64,000 nt of DNA from Symbiodinium sp. CCMP2592 (GCA_905221615.1 CAJNDT010003446.1:479680-543679), one strand, 5' to 3'; counted from the first letter of the stretch, positions 30,903 to 43,220 are shown. A program made the numbers and translations. Notes: generated by a model not told the origin, from the letters alone.

Positions 30903-30940
30903 CACCTTAGAACTTGACAAGGCATCGCAGTCCGTTCGCA

Positions 30941-31310
30941 ACATACGTTACATACATTACATACATTGCATATTTTACATACATTACATACATTACATAC
31001 ATCACATACATTACATACGTTACATACATTACATACATTACATACATTACATACATTACATACATTACATACAGTACATACATTACATACAGTACATACA
31101 GTACATACAGTGCATACAGTACATACAGTGCATACAGTACATACAGTACATACCTTACATACCTTACATACGTTACATACGTTACATACGTTACATACGT
31201 TACATACGTTACATACGTTACATTTACATACCCTACATACATTGCAAATTACATATATTACATACACACATCGCAAACATTACATACATTACATACACTA
31301 CATGCATTGC
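30941..31310. repeat. 9-bp ACATACATT-type satellite at the element's insertion point
   Basis: About 370 bp of degenerate 9-mers such as ACATACATT, ACATACAGT and ACATACGTT, starting directly at the LTR end. The absence of stops on both strands creates long spurious frames with Cys-Asn-Val or Thr-Tyr-Ile periodicity; these are not genes. Confidence 0.95.
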
Positions 31311-32190
31311 AGGGCGGGAAGAACAGCATGCCCGACGAGTCTTGGTTCCGAACCGAGGCAAAGCTAACAACAACAAAGCATAAAGCTTCAACGGGCCCTT
31401 CAATGGATCGAGACAGCGTCAGAAGCTGAAATCTCTCTCCACTTGGCGACCTAGCCCTCGAAAGAACGTCTGATACCTGGACTTGCAAAAGATCGCCAGA
31501 AGGGCAGCATGCAAGTACACTCCGTTCAAGTTTAGGTCCTGACACGTGCCTAAGTTTACCGCACGCTTTTTCTGCAGGTTCTCCGGTTTGGAGGCCAAAA
31601 AGAAGAACAAGGATCTGAATCCCTCTGCAGCTTCTTAGCTGAGGGCAAGAGGACATACGCAAGATAGGATGCCCACCCGGCACGCGGAAACGTGAAGAAT
31701 CCTTTGCACCCTAAAGCACCAAAATCCACACAGATCTTGGCGTGGGCAAAGGGGGCTGCCATTTTCAACAATGTGATAATGAACCTCCCTTTCTTCGCGT
31801 CCTGGAGCCCATTTTTGGTGAGGTTCCTGGGCGATCACCAGTCTTTGGTCCAGTCAGCTGGCTTCTAAACGTCTAACTTCTCCCGGTCTGCCAACGTCTT
31901 GCCGTAAGTGCCTCAGCGACAACAGCTTCTGTGATGTTTGGAAACGCCGACAACCATACCAACGCAACAATGAATCTGTGACGCAATTAAGCGACGAGGA
32001 CATGGCCACGTGAACATGGTGCAAGCTCCTCGCGCTCCCGTTGCCACTGGTTGTTTGCCAGATTCACTGGCTGAGGAGCTGCCCTCCGCAACCACCATTT
32101 CTGGGTCCGAGGACCAGCTGCTGTCGCTCTCGCTGTCCTGCCAGCTAGGAAGGAGGGTCGACTTGGAAGCCAATCGCAGGGAGTCCAACA
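31311..32190. other. Non-coding stretch
   Basis: Unique-looking sequence after the satellite. Short frames exist on both strands, but none has a recognisable domain or coding pattern. Confidence 0.5.
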
Positions 32191-32197
32191 TAGTCCA

Positions 32198-32475
32198 ACT
32201 TTACGATGCTTGTCCTTATAGAGCGCCAACGGCTGACTCAAGCCGGATGGACGCTGTGCAATTTTACGATGCTAGCTCCCTTAGATCGAACCAAAAAGTA
32301 AAGTCACGAAGCGCTGGCCGGGGCTAACTTTACGATGCAATTCCCCTGAGAACGGCGGCAAATCGTAAAGTCCGAAGCGCCCCAAGAATCAAGCCTTTGC
32401 AAGTCTTTTTGATGAGCGTGTTGGACTTTACGATTTGTGAAAGTTTGCATTTCGGCATCTTGGACGTTACGATTA
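32198..32475. repeat. Cluster of ACTTTACGAT motifs
   Basis: The core CTTTACGAT or a one-base variant appears at about 32198, 32261, 32327 (each followed by GC), at 32360 on the minus strand, at 32423, and as GACGTTACGAT at 32462. The first three are 63-66 bp apart. This could be a degenerate minisatellite of ~64 bp or a binding-site cluster. Confidence 0.55.
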
Positions 32476-32479
32476 TCGT

Positions 32480-33490
32480 CCGCGCTGAGGGGAGTTGCCA
32501 CAGACAATTGTATTCGCATCACTATGGACTGCGTAACTAGCTGCCCTTCCACAGAAAAACTGTGCACAGAACCTACTCTCGGAAGGTCAACCTAAAAGAA
32601 CTCCAATCAGCCGCGATGGGCAGCAGAAGTGGGTCCGCACCAAAGACTGCCCGGATCGAAGGTGGAGGGCCCAATCCCAAGCCAGCCCCGGCCGTCGTTC
32701 TAGTCCCGTCGGACAACGAGCGACACCAGAAGCCCTTTCCCAAACATCTGTTGCCAACGCCAAGGCAGGACCCAAGCACAGTTGCACACGACTGATCCCG
32801 CGAGACGGACGTCAGTCACCAGCACGGCGCAGTCTCTAAGCGATCATAGCTGGCTGCATTCGGCATGCGCTGGGCCAGTGTGCGCCGCATCTGCTCCGAG
32901 CATCAGACACATGAATTCGGCTTCCCCGCCCCAACATTCACGACTGATGCTTTGGGTTGGGCTCCACGCCCGTCAAATCCACGCCCAGAGGCCAGTCAGA
33001 CAGGCTCCTCGTCTGTGCTTTGCAATCGACAGGCCTCCCAGCTCCACTTCTGCTATCATGTTGGCTCTCGGCCGTCAGACCAATCAAGTTGGCTCCCTTG
33101 AGAGATATCCACCATCTTGTCTGCGCTGTTTGAGTCAGGTTGAGAGCCTCTCAAATCCGCGTCTGCTGTTTTGACTTAACTGCTGCTGCTGCAAGGATGT
33201 CTTTCTCACGTTTAGGGGCTGGCAAATCTCGCAAGTGCTGTTTGATTTTGCAGAATGCTCCAGCCTTGCTAGCGCAGCTCTACTGGCAGCTGGTGCACAG
33301 AACTTCAAGCGTCAAGGCGGGCTGTTTTAGCCCTGTGCTGCCTCGGCCTGGGTCTTTGCGGCCGACATGATTGAAGGTCGTATGTGCTCAATTTCTTGGT
33401 GTGCTTTAGAAACCTCGGCTGCAAACTCTGAAACCATCCTTCTGTTTGTAACGCGGCTGCACCTCAGCCCTCGTGGGTCAAGCCCTTTCT
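32480..33490. other. Non-coding stretch
   Basis: No domain-bearing frame seen. Short frames on both strands have no familiar motifs. Confidence 0.5.
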
Positions 33491-33494
33491 CCCT

Positions 33495-33799
33495 TTAAAT
33501 ACATACGTACATGACATTACATACATTACATAGCATACATGCAAACATACGTACTTACTTACTTTCTTACTGACTCACTTACATACTTACATACATACAT
33601 GCGTACTGCGTACATACCTAAATCCATCCATGCACACATACATACATACACATACTCACACACATACATGTGTGTATAGGTAGACAAACGCATACATGCA
33701 TGGGTGCATAGGCATACACATGCACGCACACACATGCATGCACACACCTCCATCCGCACATCTATCCCCCCGCGCAGTCCCGTGCATGCATGCATATAT

Positions 33800-33838
<39 letters not shown>

Positions 33839-34025
33839 TATATTAGTATATTATATTATATTACATGACATTATATTATAAACACAGACAGAAGTACATA
33901 CAGAATTAAGTGCAAAAATACATACAGAAGCAGACACACACACACACGCACGCACGCACGTGACGTACATGCATACATACATACATACATACATACGTAC
34001 ACACAGATGCAGCCAGACACATACA
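33495..34025. repeat. CATA-type microsatellites with an AT-dinucleotide core
   Basis: Degenerate ACATACAT/CATA repeats on both sides of a pure (TA)n run with TATTATATTA repeats at about 33798-33880. Long minus-strand frames here are repeat artefacts. Confidence 0.9.
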
Positions 34026-34029
34026 TGCG

Positions 34030-35640
34030 CACGAAGGTGCCAGACGAGAAGCTGTTGTTGTGGTCGTTGTTGTTGCTGCTGTCCCACTATTCCTATTGAC
34101 GTGCTGTTTCCAGTCTCCTTGCTAGCACTTTCATAACTCCGGTTTTGTAAGGGGCAGGGAAGCCGAGCCGCCACCACCACGTCGGTGACTCGACTCACCA
34201 GCATCACCCTCCTTGCCAGCAGTCTGGACTTCGCCTGCACGAATGTTAGAAAGCATTCGCAGGCTTCCACAGTGAGATGTTGATTTAGAATTTAGGGCTC
34301 CTACTCAGTTCCTGGCGGCTTGCCGTTCGTAGGGTTGCAGCAGAGAAGCTTCGGCTGTCGGTGTTCCACCCTCAACCTCAGCCCCGCGCAACACCGGAGC
34401 CACACCTCCCGTGGGTTCTGCAGCGCATACATCATCCTCCAGGGAGCGAGGCTTTTTGGAAGAGTTCGCTCTTTGCGTTCCCGACAACGGGGGAGGATGA
34501 GCATCCGGGGGTTTGGAGGTGTGGGTGTGTCATATGCCATCAAGCAGCCGACACCAGAAGCGTACAGGCCAGAAGGTGCTGGACGACGTCGCCGGAACGG
34601 CAACCCTCAGCTGACGGTAAGTCACGCTTTTTGCCATCGGCAAGAAACGCTGTCAAAAACACGGGAGGCATGCATGTGGAATACGAGGAAATTTGGGAGA
34701 CTCATCATCCTTTCCTCTGGAAACATGTCACAAAACACACGAAACAGCACATTCCGCCGCCCGGAGAACACGATTCTTGGACATTTCATAACGTTCCAAA
34801 CGAAATGGGTTTCCCCATTGTTCCCGTTCTCGCTGCGTGTCTCGTATGTTGCCCCCCGGAACCGTCTCACGGAGCGCAATGCATGCGTTCAGGAACATCA
34901 AAAACAAAAAAGGGAAACAGCAAAGACAAGACAAATGCGACAAACAAGCTGCCCCTGCCGAGGTGGTCGGACATGTATAGGACACGCAGCCAGGAACCCT
35001 CAAGGTACTAGTCAGGGAGAAAAAGAAAGGAAACTGCAGATAAACGAGTCGCCGAGCCGCTTCGGGGGCCTCTTGAGCTTCAAGACCTGGTATCCCACGA
35101 TGGAGCTCATGGCAGCCCCCAGTATTTGCCGGCTGAGTCGGAAGACGAAGGAGAAGACCTCTCTCTCAGGCTAGGACCGGCCATGGACAGTAAGCCAGAT
35201 GGGCTAGAGGATTACCGTGAAGGCCAATATCACAACGTTGCGTGGCGAATCCAGGAATTCATCTTAAACTCTGCTGGCCTAGCACAAGCATGGTCGGCCT
35301 TTGGGCGTGGGTTTGGACTAGCTGCGTAGCTGGGGCTTCAATTCGGATTCACTTGGAAGGCCGGGGCTTAGCTTAGGGCAGCAAGAGCAACAGCACCCCT
35401 CCACACCATCACTGCCAGAATCAGAACGGCAGCAGCTTCACCCCCTGCCGCTCAACAACGGCAACAGCGGAAGTAGCAAGGCAACATGCCTAGCAGCTGC
35501 AGCAGGAGTAACAGCAGCCACCACAGCATCAAGAGGAAGAACCACAACACCAGCAGCAAAAGAGCAGCAGCAAGACACAGAAGCTTTCACATCAACAACT
35601 AAAAACAGAACTATCTCAACCAAGACGATGAAGCCACGAC
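34030..35640. other. Non-coding stretch with overlapping short frames
   Basis: Several overlapping frames exist on the plus strand between 34320 and 35174, up to 284 codons, with no recognisable domain. Bases 35380-35600 are CAG/CAA-rich. No gene can be supported. Confidence 0.4.
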
Positions 35641-35659
35641 AGTGCTACTGCAAATTCAC

Positions 35660-36350
35660 TGATGGTGATGCCTGTGATAGTGGCAATGGTGATCACCACG
35701 ATGATTACGACGGTGATGATGCTGATAATGATGCTGATGATGATGACGAAGATGACAACGATGACGACGCAGATAATGACGAGGATGATAGTCACGGTGC
35801 AGCTCGTGGTGCTGCTGCCGCCCGGGCTGGCCGTGCTGCCAGTCCGGTGCTGACGGTGGCGATGGTGGTGACGGTGACCATGGCGATGATCCCGATGATC
35901 GTGATGATAGTATGGCGACGGAGGTGATGATGATGGCGATGCTAGTGATGACGGCGGATTGATGACGATTGTGTCGATGGTGGCGATGGCGTCGATGGTG
36001 ATGATAGCAGTGATTATCACGACGATGACGGCGATGAAAGCAATAATAGCCTGCATAGCTGTAGTCATGGCAGACATAGAGATGATGAAACAACGCACCC
36101 AGAACAACGACACTGAAAAGACGGATGGAGATAATCATGATAATGATGATGGTCATGAAGATGATGACGATGATGACGATGATGCTGATGGTGATCGCTA
36201 TGGTGATGATGATGGTGAGGAGGAGGGGGAGGAGGAGGAGGAGGAGGAGGAGGAGGAGGACGAGGAGGACGAGGAGGACGAGGAGGATGGTGATGATGAT
36301 GATGATGATCATGATGATCATCATCATCATCATCATGCGAGGATGGCGAA
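35660..36350. repeat. GAT/GAN trinucleotide-rich region
   Basis: Imperfect (GATGAT)n, (GAGGAG)n and (GACGAG)n tracts over about 700 bp. They create long poly-acidic and poly-Ile/Val/His frames on both strands. A true Asp/Glu-rich coding exon cannot be excluded, but nothing specific supports one. Confidence 0.85.
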
Positions 36351-36957
36351 CAATCACGATACTAATTGAAAACGACGGCGATGACAATAGTGAACGGAAG
36401 CACAGACAAGCGATGATACGCAGCACGCGGCGAACCCTGCACCTCGTCGGCTGTGACTCTGCCATCGCCGTTCGCATCCAGGATCATCCTCGGTCGCCGC
36501 GGGCTCTGTCGGTTTGTCATCTAACGAGCGGTGAGGGAACTGAGTGATGAAGAAGAAAACCACCAGCGACTGGCTCACGCTGTATCCGTCAAAATGAAAA
36601 TGAACGATGTCTAGATATGGGATGAATGATGCACCGTGGCGTTGCCTCGTCATGTTTGATTCACAGGACTGAGGCAGGATGCAGTCGCTTGCCCGGGATA
36701 CTCAAGCTCAAGATTTTGGCTGAGAGTTGTTTCCACCTCATGGTCTACGTACTCCCCAACACCCAGAATACTTCCATTCAGCTGGGTTCGGGCGGACCCC
36801 TCCAGCGCCGGACCGAAAGAGAAATCGCGTCCGAGAGAAAAGCAAACAGACAGACAGACAGAAACTGACTGCTTTGCTTCGTGGCTTCGCACTGCTCCCG
36901 GGGCCGGACCAGTTTTAAAGGAATCGTTTAAGGGAACCCTGTTCCAATTCTACTAAA

Positions 36958-37620
36958 CTAAAGCCCGAGGCCTAAATCAGGGTCCCTTTTAGGGTCCTTC
37001 TTTACAAGGGGTGCCGTACTGCTGGGACCCACAAAAACGGGGGGCCCTAGGGCGCTTTTCGCTCGGAGACCGAGGAGCAGGTAGGGCTCGGATTTCCTCA
37101 GGTCCAAGCTCCAGGTCTTTGGCAGCACCCGGGCAGCGAAGTTCACCGCGGAGAAGGCCAGGAAGGCTCTCGAAAAGCCCAGGAGTAAGCCTCGTTTTCG
37201 GAGAGATCTCTGGGCTTTTCGTCGCAACTTGCTTCGTTAACTTGCCTGGGCCTAGTAGCACTAAAAAAGACTAGTTCAAATTTTCGGTTCGGAGTTCGCC
37301 TTTCAACTTTCCGACCCTCAAAGCGATGCTTCTTGAAGCCCCAGGGCACCTGCAAAGAACCCCGCCAACTTGGTAGCAATCCAGGACTCCGGGACGAAGG
37401 GTTTGATCATGGGCGTGAGGACGCGAGCCAACGCAAGCTTCATGCTCCGAACATCTGGAGCCGCAGGCAGTCGAACCAAAACGACGGAAGATCCAACATA
37501 CAGCAGGAGCCGCAGCAGCAGGTTTTGGAGTAGATCGTCATACTTCCGAGCCGTGACGAAGAGAAGGTGCAGCACAACGGGCCAAGCGAACACCGTCAGT
37601 GCGGCCTCTGCAAGCTGCAT
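36958..37620 (-). CDS. Candidate exons of a small membrane-associated protein
   Basis: Two minus-strand segments look coding. The upstream one (37620-37318) starts MQLAEAALTVFAWPVVLHLL and has two or three hydrophobic helices separated by basic residues. The downstream one (about 37227-36970) has a similar hydrophobic/basic pattern. A TTCTTTGCAGG acceptor-like sequence lies near 37350. They may be exons of one gene, but the join is not established and no family is recognised. The first segment could also be a chance frame. Confidence 0.3.
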
Positions 37621-37677
37621 GATGCTGCTACTGTTTTCCGGCTATGAAAGCTCCTACATCCATGCCAGCTCAGACAT

Positions 37678-37774
37678 TCCAATATCCCTTAGTTAAGCAA
37701 GATGAATACTCCTTAAATTATAGTAGGATCCCTAACGTGATTTAAGGAATATTCCTTAATAAAGGGATATTGGA
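37678..37774. repeat. Palindromic MITE-like element (a)
   Basis: The ends are near-perfect inverted repeats of about 20 bp, TCCAATATCCCTTAGTTAAG matched by CCTTAATAAAGGGATATTGG plus A. The middle contains ATAGTAGGATCC, shared with elements d and f below. No coding capacity. Confidence 0.7.
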
Positions 37775-37779
37775 GTCTC

Positions 37780-38830
37780 TGGGAGCGGCCTTGAGGACGC
37801 TGATGCTGCTCAGCCTTTCCTCGACCATCTCTGCCGGCACCTGCCATCACTCGAAGGTCTGTTTTTAGGGCTACGACAAAGCTTACGACTAGGGGGGGGG
37901 ACACTGAAAGGATTCGACTATGTTCGACTGCAGAGCTGGGGGACGTTCATGACAGCTCGCTGTAGATAACAACATGAACGGACATCTATGTGCAGAGAAG
38001 GTATGTATCTGTATGTGTATATATGTATATACACATACATGTTTATGAGGTTATCTACTCATGCATGAGAACATTTTCACTGCTAAGGCGTGACAGAAAG
38101 CCGTGTCATCGCATGATCATATAAGCATGTCACGCATTCTACATATTTATATCTCCCTCTTGCCATCAAGAAGACCAGGCAGACAGGGATAGCGCTACCA
38201 CAACGCACTAGCAGGATTCAGAGACATCATGCTTCCCCCAATGTGCGGGTGTTCAGGAGCACAACTTCCCTTCCAGGCAACGTACTGGCGAATTCAGAGA
38301 CACGACCGAACTGCTTCACCAACGAATCTGGCTTTTCAGGAGACGGTGCCAGCGGATCCTGCTGGGCGTGAGCGCAAACCATTCAAGGGAGCCACGGCCC
38401 AGTGAACATATTCCGCTTGTCGGAACCCGTCAGGAAGTCTTGCAGTAACCCTTTCAGGAACCGGTTTTTTTGTAACCCTGAAAGCAACCCTTACCGGACC
38501 TCTCATTCAAAAACATGAAAAATATGCCTGTACCCTGTAAGCCCCTCCCAAGCCCACAACTCGGACGACGCCGCAGTACTGTATACAAGCCTGGATAATT
38601 AAAGAATAGGGTTTTGGGGGTTCCTTATCATCATTATACAGTACATCATATATTTTTACCCCCGAACGCTATTCACCATTCCATTGATTAAAGCCCCCAA
38701 CATCAGGAACTGCGACGCCGCCTCCGCTTCGGCCCCGCGGCGCTTTGTCCAGGCTCTCTGGCGACACAGAGGTCGTGGCTCGGGCGGCCTCGCACATGCC
38801 GGGCCGTGGGGCGCTTCAGACTCCCCCTTG
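37780..38830. other. Non-coding stretch
   Basis: Contains a short TATGTATATA repeat near 38000-38040 and no convincing exon. The sequence around 38690-38830 is GC-rich with short plus-strand frames of no known family. Confidence 0.45.
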
Positions 38831-38836
38831 CCCTAC

Positions 38837-38928
38837 TACCCAGAGGCCCCAAAGTTCCTTTTTGGGTTCACCCTATAGGATTCTATATATGAACCCCAAA
38901 AAGGGAACTACTTTGGGGCCTTTGGGTA
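38837..38928. repeat. Palindromic MITE-like element (b)
   Basis: Starts TACCCAGAGGCCCCAAAG and ends CTTTGGGGCCTTTGGGTA. Inverted repeats of about 35 bp with few mismatches flank a short loop CCTATAGGATTCTATATA. The RNA or single strand would fold into one long hairpin. Confidence 0.75.
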
Positions 38929-38929
38929 C

Positions 38930-41900
38930 GCACATCCAGAACAAAAGAGGCCTGAAGGCGTCTCCCCTGCGTTACCACGCACATCCGAAATGGGGGCCTG
39001 AAAGAGTAGAATCTAAGGGACTGCAGGTTCAAAGCGATGCTGTCGGAACGCCGGGAACTCTGGCCCGTCAATGGGTGAGGGTGAGCGACTGCAGATAAAT
39101 CGCAAGCGATCGCGCTGTGCCTTCTTCACCCACTCATTTGGGGCGAGAAGCGGGTTGCTGGGAAGAACATTCAATGCATTGAGCTGGTGCCTGTGGCATA
39201 GGTTTCGTGGTTCTTCGTAGAAGCATGAGATGGGACGAGCTGGGATGTACCTTGCTACTGCCACTACTCCGCGGCTACAACTGCCGCATCGCTCTCGTCA
39301 CTAGTGGTATAGTGGCCAATAGAGAGGAAAAAGAAAAAATCCGATCATAATGATGATGATGGTGATGATGGCAAAGATACCGTCGTAGTGGCAGAACTGG
39401 CGCCATCTAGCGGAAGTTACCACAGCCGGCAGCCGTCGTCATCATCATCAGTCTTCTCAGCCAGCACCAATACCAGCACCAGCAACAGCAGCGTCTTGCC
39501 AGCATCATCATTCCTCCCAAGGAACATTGGTGGCGTGCGCAGGTAGCTCTATCCAGCAGCAGAAGACACCACAACAAGAAGCGATGGTTGTCCAGGGTTC
39601 GGATAGCAGACACGCAATCTTGTTCCAGCAATCTTCTCTCTTCAGCGTGCTCAAAAACTTGATATCCATCCAAGTCGGGACTAGAAACCAGGCGCTGCAC
39701 ATCACAACACAAGGGCACCGTACACAACTTCACGGAGCCAACTTTCGGCTTTCGGGGGCTGCGAGGGCATGTCCAAGGCCTCCACTGCGTCGGTGGCTTC
39801 CATGGCGCTGCCGGCCCTCTCGGCGGAGCGGATGGAAGAGTCCTGAAAGGGTGTTCGTGTGCTTACAAGGCCCTTGCTGCAAAAAAAATCCGTATCACTT
39901 GAGCTTGCTGTTAGCATCACCAACCTGCTAATCATCACGACCATTTCCATGGCCATGCTGCTGTCGCATGCCATGGTGATAATGGTCCTGATGATGTTGA
40001 TCCTGATGGTGCTGATGATGATGGTGGTGCCGATACTGAGAATGTTGTTGCTGTTGCTGATGAGAATGTGGAAGAGGAGGAGGAGCGCAAGGAGGTCGGC
40101 CCCCCTCACCACAGCCCAGGGGCAACAAGACGATTTCAACAGCTCTCTGCGGGGTCCTGAAAGCTATCGCTTGTGCCATAACTTCCAGCTTGCAAGGTCG
40201 TAGTGTCGCAGGCAATGGGCTTGCATGGAGAAGGCTGCAAAGGAGCAAATGGCTTCACGTGCACAAAAATCCCGCAGTTCAGGGCCATCGTAAGCAAGGC
40301 CTTAAGGGCTTCCAAGGGCTTCTTGATCTTTCGAGCTTTTCCTGAAGTTGACCTCTCCACCGGCCTCAGCAGATAGTGGCAAAGTGTCCAACGATGCTTG
40401 GGCCAAAATGCCGCATTCTGCCTTGTCACAATCGGCTTACATGCTGAGAAAACAACCACCAAGATTCTACAGCTCCTAGCGGGGTGTGCGAAGCGAAATG
40501 CCAACACACCCCGGGCTTGGATAATCACTCGCTCTTGCGAAGCTTTTCTCGTTGCCGTGGGGCGGACGACGGCCTTGTCTTGCTTTGCGCACTCCAATGC
40601 AGTGCGGCAGACTGCCCCGTTTGTTGTTTAGCCACGCTGCAACTCCGGTTCCACTGCGAGCACTGGTCGACCGTGCAAGTGCCCGGCATTTCATGTGCAA
40701 CCACTGCCAGCAAGAATCTCTGCCAAGGTGGGCGGTGCAGGAGCCAACACACCACGACGGAACGACACGCTGCTTTGTGGTGGTTTGGCAGGAAAGTGAA
40801 ACGAAACGAATCCGAGGTCAATTGAAACGTGGCTCCAGCCCGGCGGTGGAGTTGGCCCAGGCTCTTTCGCCCTGATCCGGTTGTCAGCAGCTGCTGTGGG
40901 AGCGCCATTCACAACCTTTCTCGGTGCCCAGACCAACTCTTGTCTGCCCAACTTTGAGCTAGTGAAAGCTCCTCCTCGTCTTCCTCCTTTGTGACTATCA
41001 CCTCCGTTGCATCGTTGCTCGCCGGCTTCGCTATCGGCGTCGTAGGCCGCACACCACATCTTGCAGACATCGAGGTCCCGGCGTGGTCTTCGTGACCGCT
41101 TCGTAGCGGATGTGCATCAGCCCAATCCAACACGTGACGCAACCGACCTCGCCGTTCGAACGGCTCCAGCTTGTGCCAACAGGCTTTGGCTGTTGGGACA
41201 TCGTGCCGGAAAGAACTTGGAGAGAGCTTGGAGAAAGTCTAGCGATGAAGAACATCACCGAGCGCAGGCAAAGCGGCCGCAGCGGTCGACATGGCGAATC
41301 GGGCTCCCAGAGACTCTGAATTTCGGGTCGGTCACCTTAAGGCTCCCTTTCGTAGTAAAGGATGTATGCAGGAAATGCTTGCTCGTTGTCGTAGACGATG
41401 AACTCCCGAAACGTACCTGATGTCTTCCGTCCTCGGCTGCTGCAGCCCGCGGACTCCACTGAGATTCATTGTTGACATGGCTTTGTGGTTCGGGTTTGCA
41501 GTGACGACTCTGACAAATATGGCATGTAGATTGCAAACAGGCTGCGCCCCAAACTCTGAATCCCGCAACATTCAACAATCCAGTCTTCCCTTGAAACCCC
41601 GCATGCCACGAGTTTGGCTGGCTGATACTACTGTTCCTTTGTAACACCTGTCCAAACGTGAAGCAAACGTAGGTAAACAAAAACCTTGCCCTAGTCCTGA
41701 GACGGCCCGAAATCCCACAGGTTATGACAATCCAGGACTCTGTCGCCCAGGACGCTGTGCCACCTGGCGGAATTGCTGGTGAAACCGCAACAGCTCCTTT
41801 TCTGCCGCCACCACCACGTCTGTCACTGCCACAACTACGACGCCGACGAATGTTAACCACACTGCTACCACCACCACCACCACCACCACCACCTTACTGC

Positions 41901-42990
41901 CACGACTACCAGACCGCAATACTCTGGCTTCCCAGACACCCATATCCTGCTCATGTCTAAAGTCTAGGTTTACCCTTACCCACTCAAGATCTTGTTTTCA
42001 ACATCGTTACAAACCCTGTTGAGCATTGAAAGCCAAAGTGTCGTTTTGTGGTTTCGGCTTTGCCAGAAAAAAAACAGGAGTTTCAACGCCAACTTCATCT
42101 CACGCAACAGCGAATGCTTGGGCTCTGGAGTATAACAATTCTGGCATTGAGATCTTTCTTGAAAGTCTCTTTTTTTAGGACAGCCGACCTCTCGATGAGG
42201 CATCGCCTTTCCAGCTGTCGCCGGTCCGGGCGGCGTTCCGCACAGTAGAAGACGTGGCCCAAGCCTTAAATACCGCCAACTTGCTGCCACTCAGCATACA
42301 CTCCCCCTGTAGAAATCCTAAGCAGCAGATCAAGAAGAACATTCACCCAAAACACCAGACGACGAAAGGCAGGAGAACAGCAAGAGCAGGACCACCCACA
42401 GCGGCAGCAGTGACGATAACTCCCCCCCACAACCTCAACGAGGACAAGAAGAACGGCGCAGCAGCTGCACCCCACGGGGCTTCGATGCTTAGGGTTCCGA
42501 AAGGCTGCATGCACGTTGAATCTCGCACCACCAGCCATTAAAAGGCTAAGAGCTCAGGGGCGGGAGCTTTCCAAGACTTTGTCTATAAACTTCCGATACC
42601 GTATAGATTCCAGCGCCAAAATTCTGGCTCATTCTCAGGGCGATGACAGCCCTTTAGCCGAGCGGCAGACCCGGCATAGCAGCACAGGGTACAGCACGCG
42701 CCCTGAGCAGAATCAGACAACATCTACTCTCAACAGCCGTCAAAACCCGATGATGTCAAATGTCTGGAGTCTAGACCTGTTGCAGCTTCACTCGCCACTG
42801 GACAATCGAATCAAATGACAAGGAGCTTCTCATCCGATGAAGAAAGGCGGAGGTCAGGGGTGGTCCGAAACAGGGGTATGAAGTGTGGAGGATTCTTTCG
42901 GCTGCAATGCCTCTGCTTTGCCAAGCTGCCATTCACCACCTCTCCGTGTGCATACTCGTCTGCCTTGCACCATGCGACGGGCTTAAGGGG
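38930..42990. other. Non-coding stretch with scattered repeats
   Basis: About 4 kb with many overlapping short frames on both strands and no recognisable domain. It holds small GAT repeats near 39345-39370 and 40000-40060 and a CCA run at 41868-41893. Exon-like frames between 40480 and 41060 are open on both strands at once and cannot be assigned. Confidence 0.4.
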
Positions 42991-42994
42991 CCTA

Positions 42995-43057
42995 AATAAT
43001 TATACTATAGTATAATTATACTATAGCATAACTATACCATAGTATAATTATACTAGT
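42995..43057. repeat. AT-rich palindromic repeat
   Basis: Repeated TATAATTATACTATAG-type units, self-complementary over about 60 bp. It could extrude as a cruciform. Similar CATAGTATAG repeats occur at 55450-55615. Confidence 0.75.
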
Positions 43058-43129
43058 GTAGGGCTAGAAGGTACGAGTGTGGCCTGTCGTCTACTGCGAT
43101 TACTAGCACTGCCAGTACGCACTACCGGC

Positions 43130-43220
43130 ACTGGTAGTTGCTGTCGTCGTCGTTGTCGCCATCGTCGCCGTCGTTGTTGTAGCAGCAGCAGCCCCAGTAG
43201 CAGCAGCAGTAGCACTCGTG
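43130..43220. repeat. Short trinucleotide tracts
   Basis: GTC/GTT and AGC/CAG-rich tracts. The adjacent minus-strand frame (43103-43621) is low-complexity Thr/Ala at this end and has no known domain. Confidence 0.5.

Larger units (their letters stand above)
11501..30940 (-). mobile_element. Giant Ty1/copia-type LTR retrotransposon, copy 1 (near complete)
   Basis: Minus-strand element with three long open reading frames between LTR sequences. The order in the sense direction is 5' LTR, short leader with possible primer site, ORF1 (430 aa), ORF2 (3250 aa), ORF3 (2458 aa), a 264-bp 3' untranslated stretch, a G6 polypurine tract and the 3' LTR, which is cut by the N gap after 227 bp. Integrase lying before reverse transcriptase in ORF2 is the Ty1/copia (Pseudoviridae) order. 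All three frames are open, so this copy could be recent or active. If the 3' LTR has the same 431 bp as the 5' LTR, total length is about 19.6 kb, far above the usual 5-10 kb of copia elements. A 132-bp in-frame duplication near the end of ORF2 is specific to this copy. The right end abuts a 9-bp satellite, so the element apparently inserted into that array. The matching target-site copy would lie off the left edge. Confidence 0.93.
30510..30940 (-). repeat. 5' LTR of copy 1
   Basis: The outer boundary is well supported. The sense-strand LTR begins TGCGAACG at 30940, exactly where identity between this region and 11501-11727 stops. The inner boundary at 30510 is inferred: the sense strand there reads CACGCA, which gives the usual TG...CA ends extended to TGCG...CGCA, and it is followed at once by a primer-site-like GGTTATCAG. 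That gives 431 bp. The visible overlap with the other LTR (227 bp) has three substitutions and no indels. The LTR holds a TATAAG-like box, a duplicated 24-bp block and a spliced-leader-like 11-mer. Confidence 0.75.

Noticed and set aside
30941-31310. A CRISPR-like array
   Set aside because: The repeats are 9 bp, contiguous and degenerate, with no unique spacers, in a eukaryotic context.
30749-31429. Long Cys-Asn-Val and Thr-Tyr-Ile frames at the satellite
   Set aside because: The 9-bp repeat lacks stop codons in several frames. The protein periodicity is simply the repeat.
35628-36547. Acidic or Ile/Met-rich proteins from the GAT-rich region
   Set aside because: Frames are open on both strands and in several registers, as expected for an imperfect trinucleotide repeat. 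No start context or domain supports one.
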